A stretch of DNA of 39,565 bases from Tissierellia bacterium (GTDB lineage Bacteria; Bacillota; Clostridia; Peptostreptococcales; Acidaminobacteraceae): contig DUPT01000008.1 in the NCBI GenBank assembly GCA_012838225.1, positions 1 to 39,565 of the forward strand, written 5' to 3'. Position 1 is the first letter of the stretch. Each line of letters starts with the position of its first letter. Under the pieces are notes generated by a model that made no database searches, had not been told where the DNA came from, and was given only the letters and a program-made list of their open reading frames with translations. This document shows positions 1 to 8,180 of the stretch, one piece after another. Position numbers and translations under genes: made by a program.

Positions 1-273
1 ATTCCATCCATTTCCATAAACAAACTCAAGATGTGCCTTCTCAATCTCTTCTAATCGATAAATGCCTTCATTTCGGGATACTTCATCCATCATTTGTTCA
101 ATTACTGAAATGTATTTTACTTCTCATTTCAAACCACGATAGGTGATTGTCTTGGAGGTCAATTCGAGTGGTTCTTACTGGGAAATACGACTCTTAGCTA
201 ACCTATACAGACATTCATTCAGTCCTTTTTTCGAGATCTGTGGATAACCGACCGTATTTTGTGGATAAGCGAA
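1..273 (-). pseudogene. Decayed reading frame of unknown family, continuing past the left edge
   Basis: Reading the minus strand from about 273 down to 1 in one frame gives protein-like sequence interrupted by two stops: TAA at 175-177 and TGA at 124-126. The last open part (93 down to 1) contains MMDEVSRNEGIYRLEEIEK and then HLEFVYGNGW, which looks like a helical coding segment. The ATG at 93 has no ribosome binding site. The composition is more AT-rich than the genes to the right. I do not recognise the family. A dead mobile-element or hypothetical gene is possible, and so is chance. The rest of 1-481 holds nothing else I can support. Confidence 0.3.
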
Positions 274-481
274 TTATTTCTGATGGAAACAAATATAACA
301 GAAACTACGTTCGTGTTCAAAAATACCGGTTTTATGAGCCTAATCTCCCACCGAACACTTGTTTTTATTATATTTCAGCCATATTTGGCCTTATTATTTA
401 ACCTTCATCCCACTGCTAATTTAGTAAACGAAAGGTTAAATCACTGTGGATAGTCTGTTGATTTCTTGGGAAAAGTATCGA

Positions 482-820
482 TTAATCACTGTAGATGATG
501 ATTTGTCCTAGCACTTGAATGACCGATGTTGTAATCATTAATACAAGACCAAAAGTGCGATCACCCATCCGGTAGAGTTGCCATCCGATCAGGACCGACA
601 TCAAGGCTATAATGAAAGCTCTGGGATAACGTGATATGCGATAGGCTGCTTTCGGGGAAAAGAACAAGCCCCAGATGACAAGTAACAGGGCAACGGCGAT
701 TACTGACAAGACGATTGCCATCACTCGCTTATCTTGGAAAATCAGAAAGATCCACCGGCCAAAACCGAGCCACATCAAGATTTCACTGATAAAAAGCAAA
801 ACAGCTAATATCCAGTTCAT
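482..820 (-). CDS. Small YrdB-like (DUF2568) membrane protein
   Basis: This 112-residue protein is almost entirely hydrophobic. It has about four membrane segments: MNWILAVLLFISEILMWLGF at the start, then VMAIVLSVIAVALLLVIWG, FIIALMSVLIGW and LVLMITTSVIQVLGQI. The short FFSPKA-like motif after the second segment and the overall size match the YrdB/DUF2568 family, whose function is unknown. The start at 820 was chosen because GGAGGT lies 6 bases upstream of that ATG; a longer reading from 874 has no such site and adds a polar stretch. It stands alone on the minus strand. Confidence 0.75.
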   Translation of the reverse strand: MNWILAVLLFISEILMWLGFGRWIFLIFQDKRVMAIVLSVIAVALLLVIWGLFFSPKAAYRISRYPRAFIIALMSVLIGWQLYRMGDRTFGLVLMITTSVIQVLGQIIIYSD

Positions 821-970
821 GATTCTACCTCCGCTTCTTATAGTTACCCTCGAGCAAGAGACAATTAATCCCATCTTTTTTTTTACTATGCATTACAGTT
901 TGATGGAATCAAGTTGACATAGTTTAAAAGAATCATGATGGATGCTTGGACTAATAGCCAAAGAATAAGG

Positions 971-1000
971 TTGAAAATATGAAACGGGATATGGTATGAT
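971..1000 (+). promoter_or_regulatory. Promoter of tRNA-Ala
   Basis: TTGAAA at 971-976 and TATGAT at 995-1000 are separated by 18 bases. The expected start site is about 10 bases before the mature tRNA. Confidence 0.65.
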
Positions 1001-1017
1001 TTTTCCGTACAAAATGT

Positions 1018-1093
1018 GGGGCATTGGCGAAGTTGGGATCGCGCTGCGTTCGCAATGCAGAGGCCAGGGGTTCGAATCCCCTATGCTCCACCA
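1018..1093 (+). tRNA. tRNA-Ala (anticodon CGC), CCA encoded
   Basis: The cloverleaf folds fully. The acceptor GGGGCAT pairs with ATGCTCC and contains the G3-U70 pair that marks alanine tRNAs. The D stem is GCGA/TCGC. The anticodon stem CTGCG/TGCAG encloses loop TTCGCAA with anticodon CGC. The T arm is AGGGG-TTCGAAT-CCCCT. The discriminator is A (1090) and CCA is encoded at 1091-1093. It is read alone, between its own promoter and a terminator. Confidence 0.96.
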
Positions 1094-1108
1094 TAGTCGA
1101 TAGGAAGT

Positions 1109-1153
1109 AAGACTGTAACCATTGAAATAACAATGTTTACAGTCTTTTTCTTT
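1109..1153 (+). terminator. Rho-independent terminator of tRNA-Ala
   Basis: AAGACTGTAA at 1109-1118 pairs with TTACAGTCTT at 1137-1146, and an inner CATTG/CAATG pair extends the stem. A T-rich tail follows. Confidence 0.85.
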
Positions 1154-1310
1154 TGACTAGAAGGTCGCTGTGAATGCCAAAATGAATGCCACAATGGGCG
1201 CTATTAACCGTTTTATCACTCTTGAAAAACAGCTTCAACATGTCTTCATCTTTGAGATCCAAAAGCTCGGCAATCGCCCTGGTTTTTTAAACGAGGAGCG
1301 AAATAAAATA

Positions 1311-1319
1311 TGGTACACT
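1311..1319 (+). promoter_or_regulatory. Extended -10 element (TGGTACACT) just before the LytTR regulator
   Basis: TGG-TACACT ends only 6 bases before the ATG at 1326, so a start site 7 bases downstream would fall on the ATG itself. No clear -35 is seen. If the element is active, the transcript would be essentially leaderless. Confidence 0.4.
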
Positions 1320-1325
1320 AAGTCC

Positions 1326-2027
1326 ATGAAACCAATTAAAGCGATGTTTGTCGATGACGAAAAACTACAACATCAAGTGATCCAATCGCTACTGGAAACG
1401 ATGGAAGAATCCGTCGAAGCCCGGTTTTATTTGGGTGCCGAGGATTTCTTCTTTGCCCTAGAGGATCATCTCGATGTCGATGTCGTCTTTTTGGACGTGG
1501 AGATGCCAGGTATGGACGGCTTGGAGGTCGCTCGGCAGATCCGAAGCCTTCTCCCGGAGGTAGCCATCGTATTTATCACCGCCTATGCGGATTATGCCAT
1601 CAAGGGCTATGAGGTCCTGGCCCTCGACTACCTGCTAAAGCCGGTCACAGCTGATCGGCTCGCACAGGTCCTAGACCGGGTGATCGAGGCTCTACCGGGT
1701 GAGGACCGGGTGCTTCTGATCGATCACCAAAAGATCAGCCTAAAAGATATCTTGTTCATAGAATCTCAGGGACACCTCTGTCTGATTCACCAGAAGGAAG
1801 GGATCACGGAGCTACGAGAAACCCTTCGTCAATTGGCTGAGCAGCTGTCGGAGGATTTTATCCAGACCCACCGCTCCTATCTCGTCCATCTGGAGCATGT
1901 GTCTCAGGTGAATAAGGACCATGTCCGCTTGGATAATGGCATGATCGTGCCGCTGGCCAGGCGCCACGTAAAATCAGTCCACCAAGCCTTTGTCGCGCAC
2001 TACCGGGCCCGGAGCTATCACTTATGA
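1326..2027 (+). CDS. LytTR-family response regulator (AgrA/ComE-like)
   Basis: This is a 233-residue DNA-binding response regulator. An N-terminal receiver domain (about 1-125) carries the acidic pocket VDDE (9-12), the phospho-acceptor Asp57 in FLDVEMPGMDG, the conserved Thr in VFITAY and the Lys in LLKPV. A C-terminal LytTR domain (about 135-233) has the family pattern IESQGH and THRSYLVHLEHV. It overlaps the kinase gene by 4 bases (ATGA), so the two are co-translated. Frame continuity extends upstream to 1170, but MKPIKAMFVDDE is a typical regulator start, so 1326 was chosen. No good Shine-Dalgarno sequence precedes it. The adjacent ABC exporter genes are the likely targets. Confidence 0.9.
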   Translation: MKPIKAMFVDDEKLQHQVIQSLLETMEESVEARFYLGAEDFFFALEDHLDVDVVFLDVEMPGMDGLEVARQIRSLLPEVAIVFITAYADYAIKGYEVLALDYLLKPVTADRLAQVLDRVIEALPGEDRVLLIDHQKISLKDILFIESQGHLCLIHQKEGITELRETLRQLAEQLSEDFIQTHRSYLVHLEHVSQVNKDHVRLDNGMIVPLARRHVKSVHQAFVAHYRARSYHL

Positions 2028-2740
2028 TGATGTATCTTTTGATGGGATCGTTCGTGCTGGCAGTAATCGCTCTACTGATTCGAAACCGGCGTCTTCGCCA
2101 CAATGTCTCGCATGTGACCCGCTTGATCGAGCAACACGTCGAAGAAGTCGAGACGATGTATCGTCAGATGCGAGGGATCCGCCACGACTATCGCAATCAA
2201 CTCCAGGTGCTAAAGACCCACCAGCAGTTGGGCCAGCTCGATGCGCTTAGCGATTATCTCGATCAACTCGAGCATGAGTTGAATACCGTCGATACCATTG
2301 TCCAAAGCGGCAATGTTGCCGTCGATGCGATCGTCAACTCCAAACTGACCTTGGCCAGACAGCGCGGGATATCCCTCCATGCCAAAGCGATCGTACCGTC
2401 TGATCTACCGATCACCTCGGTCGATATGGGCATCCTGATCGGCAATCTCTTAAGTAATGCCTACGAGGCCGCACTAAAAAGTCCCGATCCGTTTATTCGG
2501 CTCTATATTGCTCCGATCAAGGGGAGTCTGTATATCAATTGCACCAACAGCACTCGGGGCAAGGTCCGAGAATTTCTAAGCACGAAGATCGGTCTCGAGC
2601 ACGGCTTTGGCATTACCCGGATCGATCAGATCGTCAAAAAATATGATGGTTGGCTGAGCCGGGCGAGTGAAGAAGGCGTCTTCTCCAGTGAGATCACGCT
2701 ACCACTCATGCCAAAAACCGAACCATTGGTGAGACAATGA
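2024..2740 (+). CDS. GHKL sensor histidine kinase (AgrC-type) with a minimal N-terminus
   Basis: This 238-residue kinase pairs with the preceding regulator. One membrane helix (about 4-20) is followed by a coiled linker, the phospho-acceptor block IRHDYRNQL (His54) and the GHKL ATPase domain with N-box GNLLSNAYEAA (140-150) and G-box HGFGITRIDQI. AgrC-type kinases usually carry five to seven membrane helices that read a peptide. Here that sensor region is absent, so the signal may be sensed by the helix itself or by a partner such as the neighbouring transporter. The last codons overlap a terminator hairpin. Confidence 0.88.
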   Translation: MMMYLLMGSFVLAVIALLIRNRRLRHNVSHVTRLIEQHVEEVETMYRQMRGIRHDYRNQLQVLKTHQQLGQLDALSDYLDQLEHELNTVDTIVQSGNVAVDAIVNSKLTLARQRGISLHAKAIVPSDLPITSVDMGILIGNLLSNAYEAALKSPDPFIRLYIAPIKGSLYINCTNSTRGKVREFLSTKIGLEHGFGITRIDQIVKKYDGWLSRASEEGVFSSEITLPLMPKTEPLVRQ

Positions 2741-2753
2741 TCTCACTTTTTTT
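2729..2753 (+). terminator. Terminator/attenuator between the kinase and the ABC exporter genes
   Basis: GTGAGA (2729-2734) and TCTCAC (2741-2746) form a stem around CAATGA, followed by seven T. The stop codon of the kinase lies inside the loop. Only 33 bases separate it from the next gene. Confidence 0.7.
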
Positions 2754-2786
2754 ATTGTTTGTTAGACTGGTTTCAAGAGGTGAAGA

Positions 2787-4568
2787 ATGAAACGGTTTTT
2801 TTCTAACATGAACTATTTGATTCGGCGAATCATCCGATTTGATGCCAAATTGTTCTGGTATGTGCTGATCGAGGTCATCGTCGGTCTTGTCATTGCCTAT
2901 ATCGGTCTACGACTGACGCAGGATCTGATCAATATGGTGGCTCAGGGCGTGGCAGCCAGCCGGCTGATCCGTCGGATCTCTGTCTTGATCGGTCTCTATG
3001 CTTTGTTCGGGCTGGTCCAAAAACTGGCCTCCCACCAAAGTCAACTGGTCAGCCAGTTATTTCGGGTGCACGAGCTGGCCGAGGTGACATCGGCGCTGCA
3101 GTCGTGTGACTATCAGCTGCTGGAAAGGGAAGACTATCAAAAGACGAAGGAATTGGCCTTTACTACCGTCCAGCAGGACGCCTCACTGACCCAGATCTTT
3201 CCCAGCAACTTGAAGCGGTTTCTGGAGCAGCTGCTAAAGATCGGACTGTTTGGCGCGATGCTGAGCGTGATCGATCGACGCTTTTTGATCTACATCGGAC
3301 TCCTGCTCGGGCTGGTCATCGGCTATCGGCTGTTTCAGCACCGGTTTATCGAAGGCACCAAGGCGGAGCGGGGACGCTACAATGAACAGTATCGCTATAT
3401 CAATCGGGTGACCGGTAATTTTCAGCTGGCCAAAGATGTCCGGTTGTTTCGAGTCCAGCCTTGGTTTGAGACGATCTTTGAAGATGTCCTACATAAGCTT
3501 CGGCGCATCACCTATAAACGGGGACTGGTCGTGTTGGGAGGACAGTTCATCAGTGGACTGCTGATCCTTCTGCTGACGTTTTATGGCTATGCGGTCTTGA
3601 TCCGCCAGCTGCAAGCTGGTCTGATCAATGTCGGCCAGTTGGTCTTTTTTATCGGCGCCCTGACGACGATCGCGGTCAGCTCGAGCGATTTTATCAATGT
3701 CATCTTCGATCTGATCGATAACCATGGCGATATCAATCACCTGAGACGGTTTCTCAACTATCCGCCGCTGTTTAATCATGAAGCCAAGGAGCCGATTCCT
3801 CAGACGATCGAGACGATCGAACTAAAAGGAGTCAGCTACCAGTATCCCGGCAGCCCGCAACCGCTGTTTGATCAGTTCGATCTGACCCTATCCAAGGATG
3901 AAAAGGTGGCCCTGGTCGGCCTTAACGGTGCCGGTAAAACCACCCTGGTCAAACTCATCCTCAACCTGTATAAGCCCGATGAAGGTCACATCCTGATCAA
4001 CGGTATCGATAACCAGCAGTTTGCGGTCGAAGACTACTACCGGCTATTTTCGGTCGTGTTTCAGGACCACTACCTGTTGCCCTTGAGCATCAAGGAAACG
4101 GTGCTTCAAGACAGCCCCTATGATGAAGATAAATATCACTGGGTACTCGAGAAGTCGGGCCTGTCGGAAGTGATTGAGGAGCTTCCGCTGGGTGAGGACA
4201 CGCCGCTGGTTCGAGAGATCGATCCCGAGGCCATCACCCTCTCCGGTGGACAGCACCAAAAGCTGAAACTGGCTCAAGCGCTGTATAAAGACGCGCCGGC
4301 CCTCATCCTGGATGAACCGACAGCGGCTCTCGACCCACTGGCTGAGAGTGAGGTCTATCGGCGCTATCACGAGCACGCCCAGGATAAGCTATCGATCTTT
4401 ATCACTCACCGCCTGGCCACCACCCGGTTCTGTGATCGCATCCTCTATCTTGAAGAGGGTCGTATCATCGAAGATGGCACCCATGAGGAGCTGATCGGTC
4501 TAGGTGGCCGCTACCAGCAGATGTATGATAAGCAAGCCTATTATTATCAGACAGGAGAACGCCGATGA
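2787..4568 (+). CDS. ABC exporter half-transporter A (membrane and ATPase domains fused)
   Basis: This is a 593-residue type IV ABC exporter subunit. The membrane domain (about 1-330) has six predicted helices. The ATPase domain (about 345-593) has Walker A GLNGAGKTT (near 377), Q-loop FQDHY, signature LSGGQ (near 485), Walker B ALILDEPTAALDP and H-loop THRLATT. The catalytic Glu and His are both intact. The next gene overlaps by 4 bases and encodes the partner, so a heterodimer is likely. There is no C39 peptidase domain. The adjacent LytTR system suggests export of, or defence against, a peptide or similar amphipathic compound; that is inference. GAGGTGAAGA precedes the ATG. Confidence 0.9.
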   Translation: MKRFFSNMNYLIRRIIRFDAKLFWYVLIEVIVGLVIAYIGLRLTQDLINMVAQGVAASRLIRRISVLIGLYALFGLVQKLASHQSQLVSQLFRVHELAEVTSALQSCDYQLLEREDYQKTKELAFTTVQQDASLTQIFPSNLKRFLEQLLKIGLFGAMLSVIDRRFLIYIGLLLGLVIGYRLFQHRFIEGTKAERGRYNEQYRYINRVTGNFQLAKDVRLFRVQPWFETIFEDVLHKLRRITYKRGLVVLGGQFISGLLILLLTFYGYAVLIRQLQAGLINVGQLVFFIGALTTIAVSSSDFINVIFDLIDNHGDINHLRRFLNYPPLFNHEAKEPIPQTIETIELKGVSYQYPGSPQPLFDQFDLTLSKDEKVALVGLNGAGKTTLVKLILNLYKPDEGHILINGIDNQQFAVEDYYRLFSVVFQDHYLLPLSIKETVLQDSPYDEDKYHWVLEKSGLSEVIEELPLGEDTPLVREIDPEAITLSGGQHQKLKLAQALYKDAPALILDEPTAALDPLAESEVYRRYHEHAQDKLSIFITHRLATTRFCDRILYLEEGRIIEDGTHEELIGLGGRYQQMYDKQAYYYQTGERR

Positions 4569-6430
4569 GTCCATTGACAAAACGAGTCCTTCGAGACACC
4601 GTTGGTTTATCCAAACGCTATGTCTTGGTCAGCTTGATCGCCGGAATATCCAGTGCGATCTATCCTCTGATCTCGATCTATATCTCCCGCCGGATCATCG
4701 ACATGTTGGCTCAGTCGATGGCGTATACTGAACTGCTACGCTTCATATTGTTGGGTCTGGGCGCCGTCTTTATCGCCCAGATCATCAGCGGGCTATTCAA
4801 CTACGTCCATCAGTTCGAGCAGGCGGAGTTTCATCAGCGGCTAGAATTGGCTCGGAATAAAAAAAGCATCGATATGGCCTTTGGCTATGCCGAGGATCCG
4901 GCCACCAAAGACCTGCGTCATAAGATTACCATCATCGGCTATGGCGGAACTCCCAGCTTTGAGATGATCGCCTATAGCATCAAGGATCTGGTCAGCTACG
5001 TTGTTTCGGTGATCGGAGCGGCCTGGCTGATTCTGCCGGCGTTTTTCTATCGCACCGAGACGGTGTATGATTCGCCGATCTTTTTCGTGGTTTTTATCGG
5101 ACTGCTCCTGCTGTTTGCCTACCTGCCACACCGGTATAATCAGCGTCAAAATGACAAGATGAATCAGCTGTTCCAGGAGGTCCATTCGGCTAACACGACT
5201 TTCAACTACCTGGCCGATATGGTGTTTAATCCCGAGGCAGGTAAGGAGATCCGGCTCTATCGTCAGCAGCCCAAGATCAATCGCTGGTTTGCCGCCAATA
5301 CCGATCCGAACGGTTCGGCCGTCCGCTGGATGCGTGAGCTGACCTGGTCGATGGGAAAGCTCAGCCTGATCTCTTTTAGCACCAATCAAGTGGTGATCCT
5401 CTTCCTCTACCTGTTGGTCGGCTTCAAGGGGATTGCCGGCGGTCTACCGCTAGGACATATCGTAGCGGCAACGGCCGCCCTAAACGTCCTCATCAGTGTC
5501 CTATCGGAGCTGATCACCCATCTATCGGTCATGGGAAGCGATAGCAGTGGCGTTCAGCTGCACTATGACTATATGGATCTGCCGAATCAGACCCAGGTCG
5601 GCTCGATCCCGGTCGAAAAGCGGCTCGACAATGACTATCAGTTGAGCGCCAAAGGGATATCCTTCAGCTATCCCGGGACAGATCGGCCCGTCCTAAAGGA
5701 TATTTCGGTCGATTTTAGCGTCGGAAAGTCCTATGCCATCGTCGGCGAAAACGGCAGTGGCAAGACGACCTTCATCAAGCTCCTGACACGGCTGTATGAT
5801 CCCGATCAAGGTGAGGTGACGCTAAACGATATTGCTGCCAATAAGTATGATGCCCATCAGTACTATTCGCTGTTCAATGTCGTATTCCAAGACTTCGATC
5901 TATTCAGCTTCAAACTGGGCGAGACGATCGCGACCGATCAAAGTTATGATCAGGCCAAAGTGCTACAGGCCTTGAGTGAGGTCGGATTTAGAGATCGGTT
6001 CGATCAGTTGCCCAAGGGGCTCGATACGTCGCTGAATAAAGAGTTTGACAGTGAGGGCATCACGCTTTCGGGTGGCGAAAAGCAAAAACTGGCCCTGGCC
6101 CGAGCGATCTATAATGACGGCCCGATCTATGTCCTCGATGAACCGACGGCGGCGCTCGATCCGATCAGTGAATTCGAGATCTATCAGAAGTTCCATCAGA
6201 TCACCCGGGGAAAGACCAGTCTGATCATCTCACACCGCTTATCATCGTGTCGCTTTAGCGATGAGATCCTGGTGTTTGATCACGGCCGGATCGTCCAGCG
6301 CGGCTCGCATGAGGAGCTGGTGGCGGTGGCCGGCAAGTATGCCGAACTATGGAACGCCCAGGCGAAGCACTATCAAGCCGAAGCGATCGATCTGAGCCGG
6401 CTGGGTCTGACAGAAGCCACCTCAGCTTAG
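4565..6430 (+). CDS. ABC exporter half-transporter B
   Basis: This 621-residue partner of the preceding subunit has the same architecture. The membrane domain covers about 1-350. The ATPase domain has Walker A GENGSGKTT (near 393), FQDFDLFSFKLGE after the Q-loop, signature LSGGEKQK (near 500), Walker B IYVLDEPTAALDP and H-loop SHRLSS. Both ATP sites of the pair look consensus, unlike many heterodimers with one degenerate site. Start and stop overlap (ATGA) imply translational coupling. A terminator follows, ending the unit. The substrate cannot be read from the sequence. Confidence 0.9.
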   Translation: MSPLTKRVLRDTVGLSKRYVLVSLIAGISSAIYPLISIYISRRIIDMLAQSMAYTELLRFILLGLGAVFIAQIISGLFNYVHQFEQAEFHQRLELARNKKSIDMAFGYAEDPATKDLRHKITIIGYGGTPSFEMIAYSIKDLVSYVVSVIGAAWLILPAFFYRTETVYDSPIFFVVFIGLLLLFAYLPHRYNQRQNDKMNQLFQEVHSANTTFNYLADMVFNPEAGKEIRLYRQQPKINRWFAANTDPNGSAVRWMRELTWSMGKLSLISFSTNQVVILFLYLLVGFKGIAGGLPLGHIVAATAALNVLISVLSELITHLSVMGSDSSGVQLHYDYMDLPNQTQVGSIPVEKRLDNDYQLSAKGISFSYPGTDRPVLKDISVDFSVGKSYAIVGENGSGKTTFIKLLTRLYDPDQGEVTLNDIAANKYDAHQYYSLFNVVFQDFDLFSFKLGETIATDQSYDQAKVLQALSEVGFRDRFDQLPKGLDTSLNKEFDSEGITLSGGEKQKLALARAIYNDGPIYVLDEPTAALDPISEFEIYQKFHQITRGKTSLIISHRLSSCRFSDEILVFDHGRIVQRGSHEELVAVAGKYAELWNAQAKHYQAEAIDLSRLGLTEATSA

Positions 6431-6462
6431 ACTGAAAAAAGAAACGTCCAGACAAGAATCTG

Positions 6463-6490
6463 CCGACCGGCCGCTGCCGGTCGGTTTCTT
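6463..6490 (+). terminator. Terminator after the ABC exporter pair
   Basis: CCGACCGGC (6463-6471) pairs with GCCGGTCGG (6476-6484) around a four-base loop, followed by TTTCTT. Confidence 0.85.
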
Positions 6491-6609
6491 CATGGAACAA
6501 TCATTCGCCCAGATACTTATTGTTTGGTCGGTCTGATAGGCTGGGGATGATACGTCACCGCCTTGTGGCAAGACCAATCGGAGGAACTGAGGTAGAAGGG
6601 AACGAATAA

Positions 6610-7476
6610 GTGGAGCAGATGTCATTGATCAAAAAGAAGCTGGCGCAACTAAAGCAGAACAGACCACTCGGTCTGGCGATACTCATCATGTCGGCCGGGG
6701 CCGGGCTGGTCATTCTGGGCTGTTTATTGCCTTTTACCGGAGCCGGTTGGTTCAGTCCTATCAGCAGTAATCTCTTCGGCATCGACTGGAAGCGGGCCAA
6801 TCTGTTGTTCCTGGCGGCCATACTCCAGCTGTTTTCGCTCTATCACCGGCAACCGATCATCCCACTCGTTCTTTCCGCTGTCTTGGTCGCGGCCGGTCTG
6901 ATCTTTGTCACGCAATGGAATCAGGCCGGATCTTGGCTGATGCCTTTTTATGGCCTGATCGGGGCGAGACTGCTGAGCCTTGGCATCCTCTTAAGCCTCG
7001 TCGGAAGCGTCGCCTACCTACTGCTCCCTTGTCTCACCAGCCAAAAGCTGAGGCCGACCGAGCCGGCCTATCTCAAGCTGTTGGGCTGGCTGATGAATCA
7101 GGTCGAACGGCTGCTTAAGCAGGGGATGAGCTACCGGCTAAGCTACTTAGGGATGCTGTTGGTGCTGGTTTCTTTGTTCTTGCCGTTTGAGCTGTTCTCT
7201 AATGCCTTTGGCATCAGTCCGATCATCGCCTGTCTGGCGTTGATCCTCGGTCTCTGGAGCCTGCGATCGATCGAAGAGGGCCAAGACATCGTGATCCGTC
7301 TGATCCTGTTGGCACTCATTAGCCTGGTCTGGTTCTTATCAAACCGAGGCGTCTATGCCGAGTTTGGCTTTTCCAGAAGAGTCGGCTTCTATGGCTATCT
7401 CTTAGGTGTGATCCTCACAGCGGTGGGGGTAGTCCGGTCCAAAAACCAGACAGCCAAAACAATCGATACCGAATAA
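6610..7476 (+). CDS. Polytopic membrane protein of unknown function
   Basis: This 288-residue protein has about eight membrane helices in two groups of four, separated by a charged, amphipathic stretch near 140-170. The two halves each begin with similar sequence: LGLAILIMSAGAGLVILGCL and LSYLGMLLVLVSLFLPFEL. That hints at an internal repeat. It has no motif I recognise. The GTG at 6610 is preceded by AAGGGA; an ATG nine bases on is an alternative start. It is transcribed alone, after a terminator and before an insertion element. Confidence 0.7.
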   Translation: MEQMSLIKKKLAQLKQNRPLGLAILIMSAGAGLVILGCLLPFTGAGWFSPISSNLFGIDWKRANLLFLAAILQLFSLYHRQPIIPLVLSAVLVAAGLIFVTQWNQAGSWLMPFYGLIGARLLSLGILLSLVGSVAYLLLPCLTSQKLRPTEPAYLKLLGWLMNQVERLLKQGMSYRLSYLGMLLVLVSLFLPFELFSNAFGISPIIACLALILGLWSLRSIEEGQDIVIRLILLALISLVWFLSNRGVYAEFGFSRRVGFYGYLLGVILTAVGVVRSKNQTAKTIDTE

Positions 7477-7568
7477 GCCGATAAGAAATGTTGAGGCTTC
7501 TTTCCTTAGCATCAGTGCGAGATTCATTGAAAAGCGACAGCTTATTGGCGGCGTTTCTCTTTAGTCTC

Positions 7569-7597
7569 TTGTATTAGAAAATATCTTTTTGTATAAT
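7569..7597 (+). promoter_or_regulatory. Promoter of the IS200-type transposase
   Basis: TTGTAT (7569-7574) and TATAAT (7592-7597) are exactly 17 bases apart. The predicted start site is on or next to the ATG at 7604, so the message would be leaderless. Confidence 0.65.
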
Positions 7598-7603
7598 ACA
7601 GCT

Positions 7604-8008
7604 ATGGAGTACAAGAGCAAAAACAATATCGTCTATTCGTGTAGATACCATGTGGTTTTCTGTCCGAAGTACCGCCGAAAAGTCCTGGTTGGTGACATAG
7701 AAACAAGACTAAAGGAGCTTGTTCAAGAAGTCTGTACAGAGTTCAATGTCGACCTATTAGAAATGGAAGTCATGCCGGACCAGGTACATCTACTTCTTGA
7801 AGTCGACCCGCAGTTTGGGATACACAAAGCAGTTAAGTCGATCAAAGGGAGGTCATCTCGCATCTTGAGGTCTGAATTTCAGTCATTAACCACCAGACTT
7901 CCATCACTTTGGACGAATAGCTATTTCGTATCTACTATCGGCGGAGCGCCACTACCTTCCATCATTAAGCAATACATCGAAAGCCAGAAACGATCGCAAA
8001 GAGAGTAA
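7604..8008 (+). CDS. tnpA: IS200/IS605-family Y1 transposase TnpA with altered HUH motif
   Basis: This 134-residue single-strand transposase has the family landmarks CRYHVVFCPKYRRKVLVGD at the N-terminus, GIHKAVKSIKGRSSR in the middle, and LWTNSYFV, IGGAPL and the catalytic Tyr in KQYIESQK near the C-terminus. In this family the metal-binding HUH motif normally reads PDHVHLL. Here it reads PDQVHLL because the codon is CAG, so one metal ligand is replaced by Gln. No tnpB follows, so the element is of the IS200 solitary type. The start was set at ATG 7604, because the TTG further upstream lies inside the -10 element. It is more AT-rich than its neighbours, which suggests recent arrival. Confidence 0.92.
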   Translation: MEYKSKNNIVYSCRYHVVFCPKYRRKVLVGDIETRLKELVQEVCTEFNVDLLEMEVMPDQVHLLLEVDPQFGIHKAVKSIKGRSSRILRSEFQSLTTRLPSLWTNSYFVSTIGGAPLPSIIKQYIESQKRSQRE

Positions 8009-8019
8009 CTTGATGGCAA

Positions 8020-8068
8020 AAGGATATTGGCTCGGTTCTATCCGACCACCGAACAACAGAATATCCTT
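8020..8068 (+). repeat. Right-end hairpin of the IS200-type element
   Basis: A nine-base perfect inverted repeat (AAGGATATT/AATATCCTT) encloses a second short stem, TCGGT/ACCGA. Such hairpins are what TnpA binds at the right end. It could also work as a terminator, but no T-run follows. Confidence 0.55.
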
Positions 8069-8180
8069 AATAGGACCTTTGGTGCCTGTTGCTTTTTGTC
8101 GAACCACTTCCTGGCAGAGCGGGCCGTGCTAGCAGATGAATAGTAAAAGTCAAACACAGATTAATCCCAGCCGGTTCGGT

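Larger units (their letters stand above)
7500..8075 (+). mobile_element. Solitary IS200-type insertion sequence (ends approximate)
   Basis: The element carries only tnpA. A subterminal palindrome downstream fits the right end: AAGGATATT (8020-8028) pairs with AATATCCTT (8060-8068), and TCGGT/ACCGA forms an inner stem. The left end is not clearly defined, because IS200-type elements have no terminal inverted repeats or target duplications to fix it. Confidence 0.6.

Noticed and set aside
259..453. 64-codon plus-strand frame in the AT-rich left flank
   Set aside because: No ribosome binding site, no recognisable family, and typical of chance frames in AT-rich DNA.
1018..1093. tRNA-Ala as the attachment site of an integrated element
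   Set aside because: I found no second copy of its 3' end in the window and no integrase gene beside it.
4841..5389. 182-codon minus-strand frame inside the second ABC exporter gene
   Set aside because: It lies wholly within a well-supported gene and has a repetitive, basic composition typical of antisense shadows.
2787..6430. ABC exporter as a bacteriocin processing transporter
   Set aside because: Neither half has a C39 peptidase domain and no precursor peptide gene was found.
7589..7603. TTG start giving the transposase five more residues
   Set aside because: The TTG overlaps the -10 TATAAT, and homologues begin MEYKS-like at the ATG.
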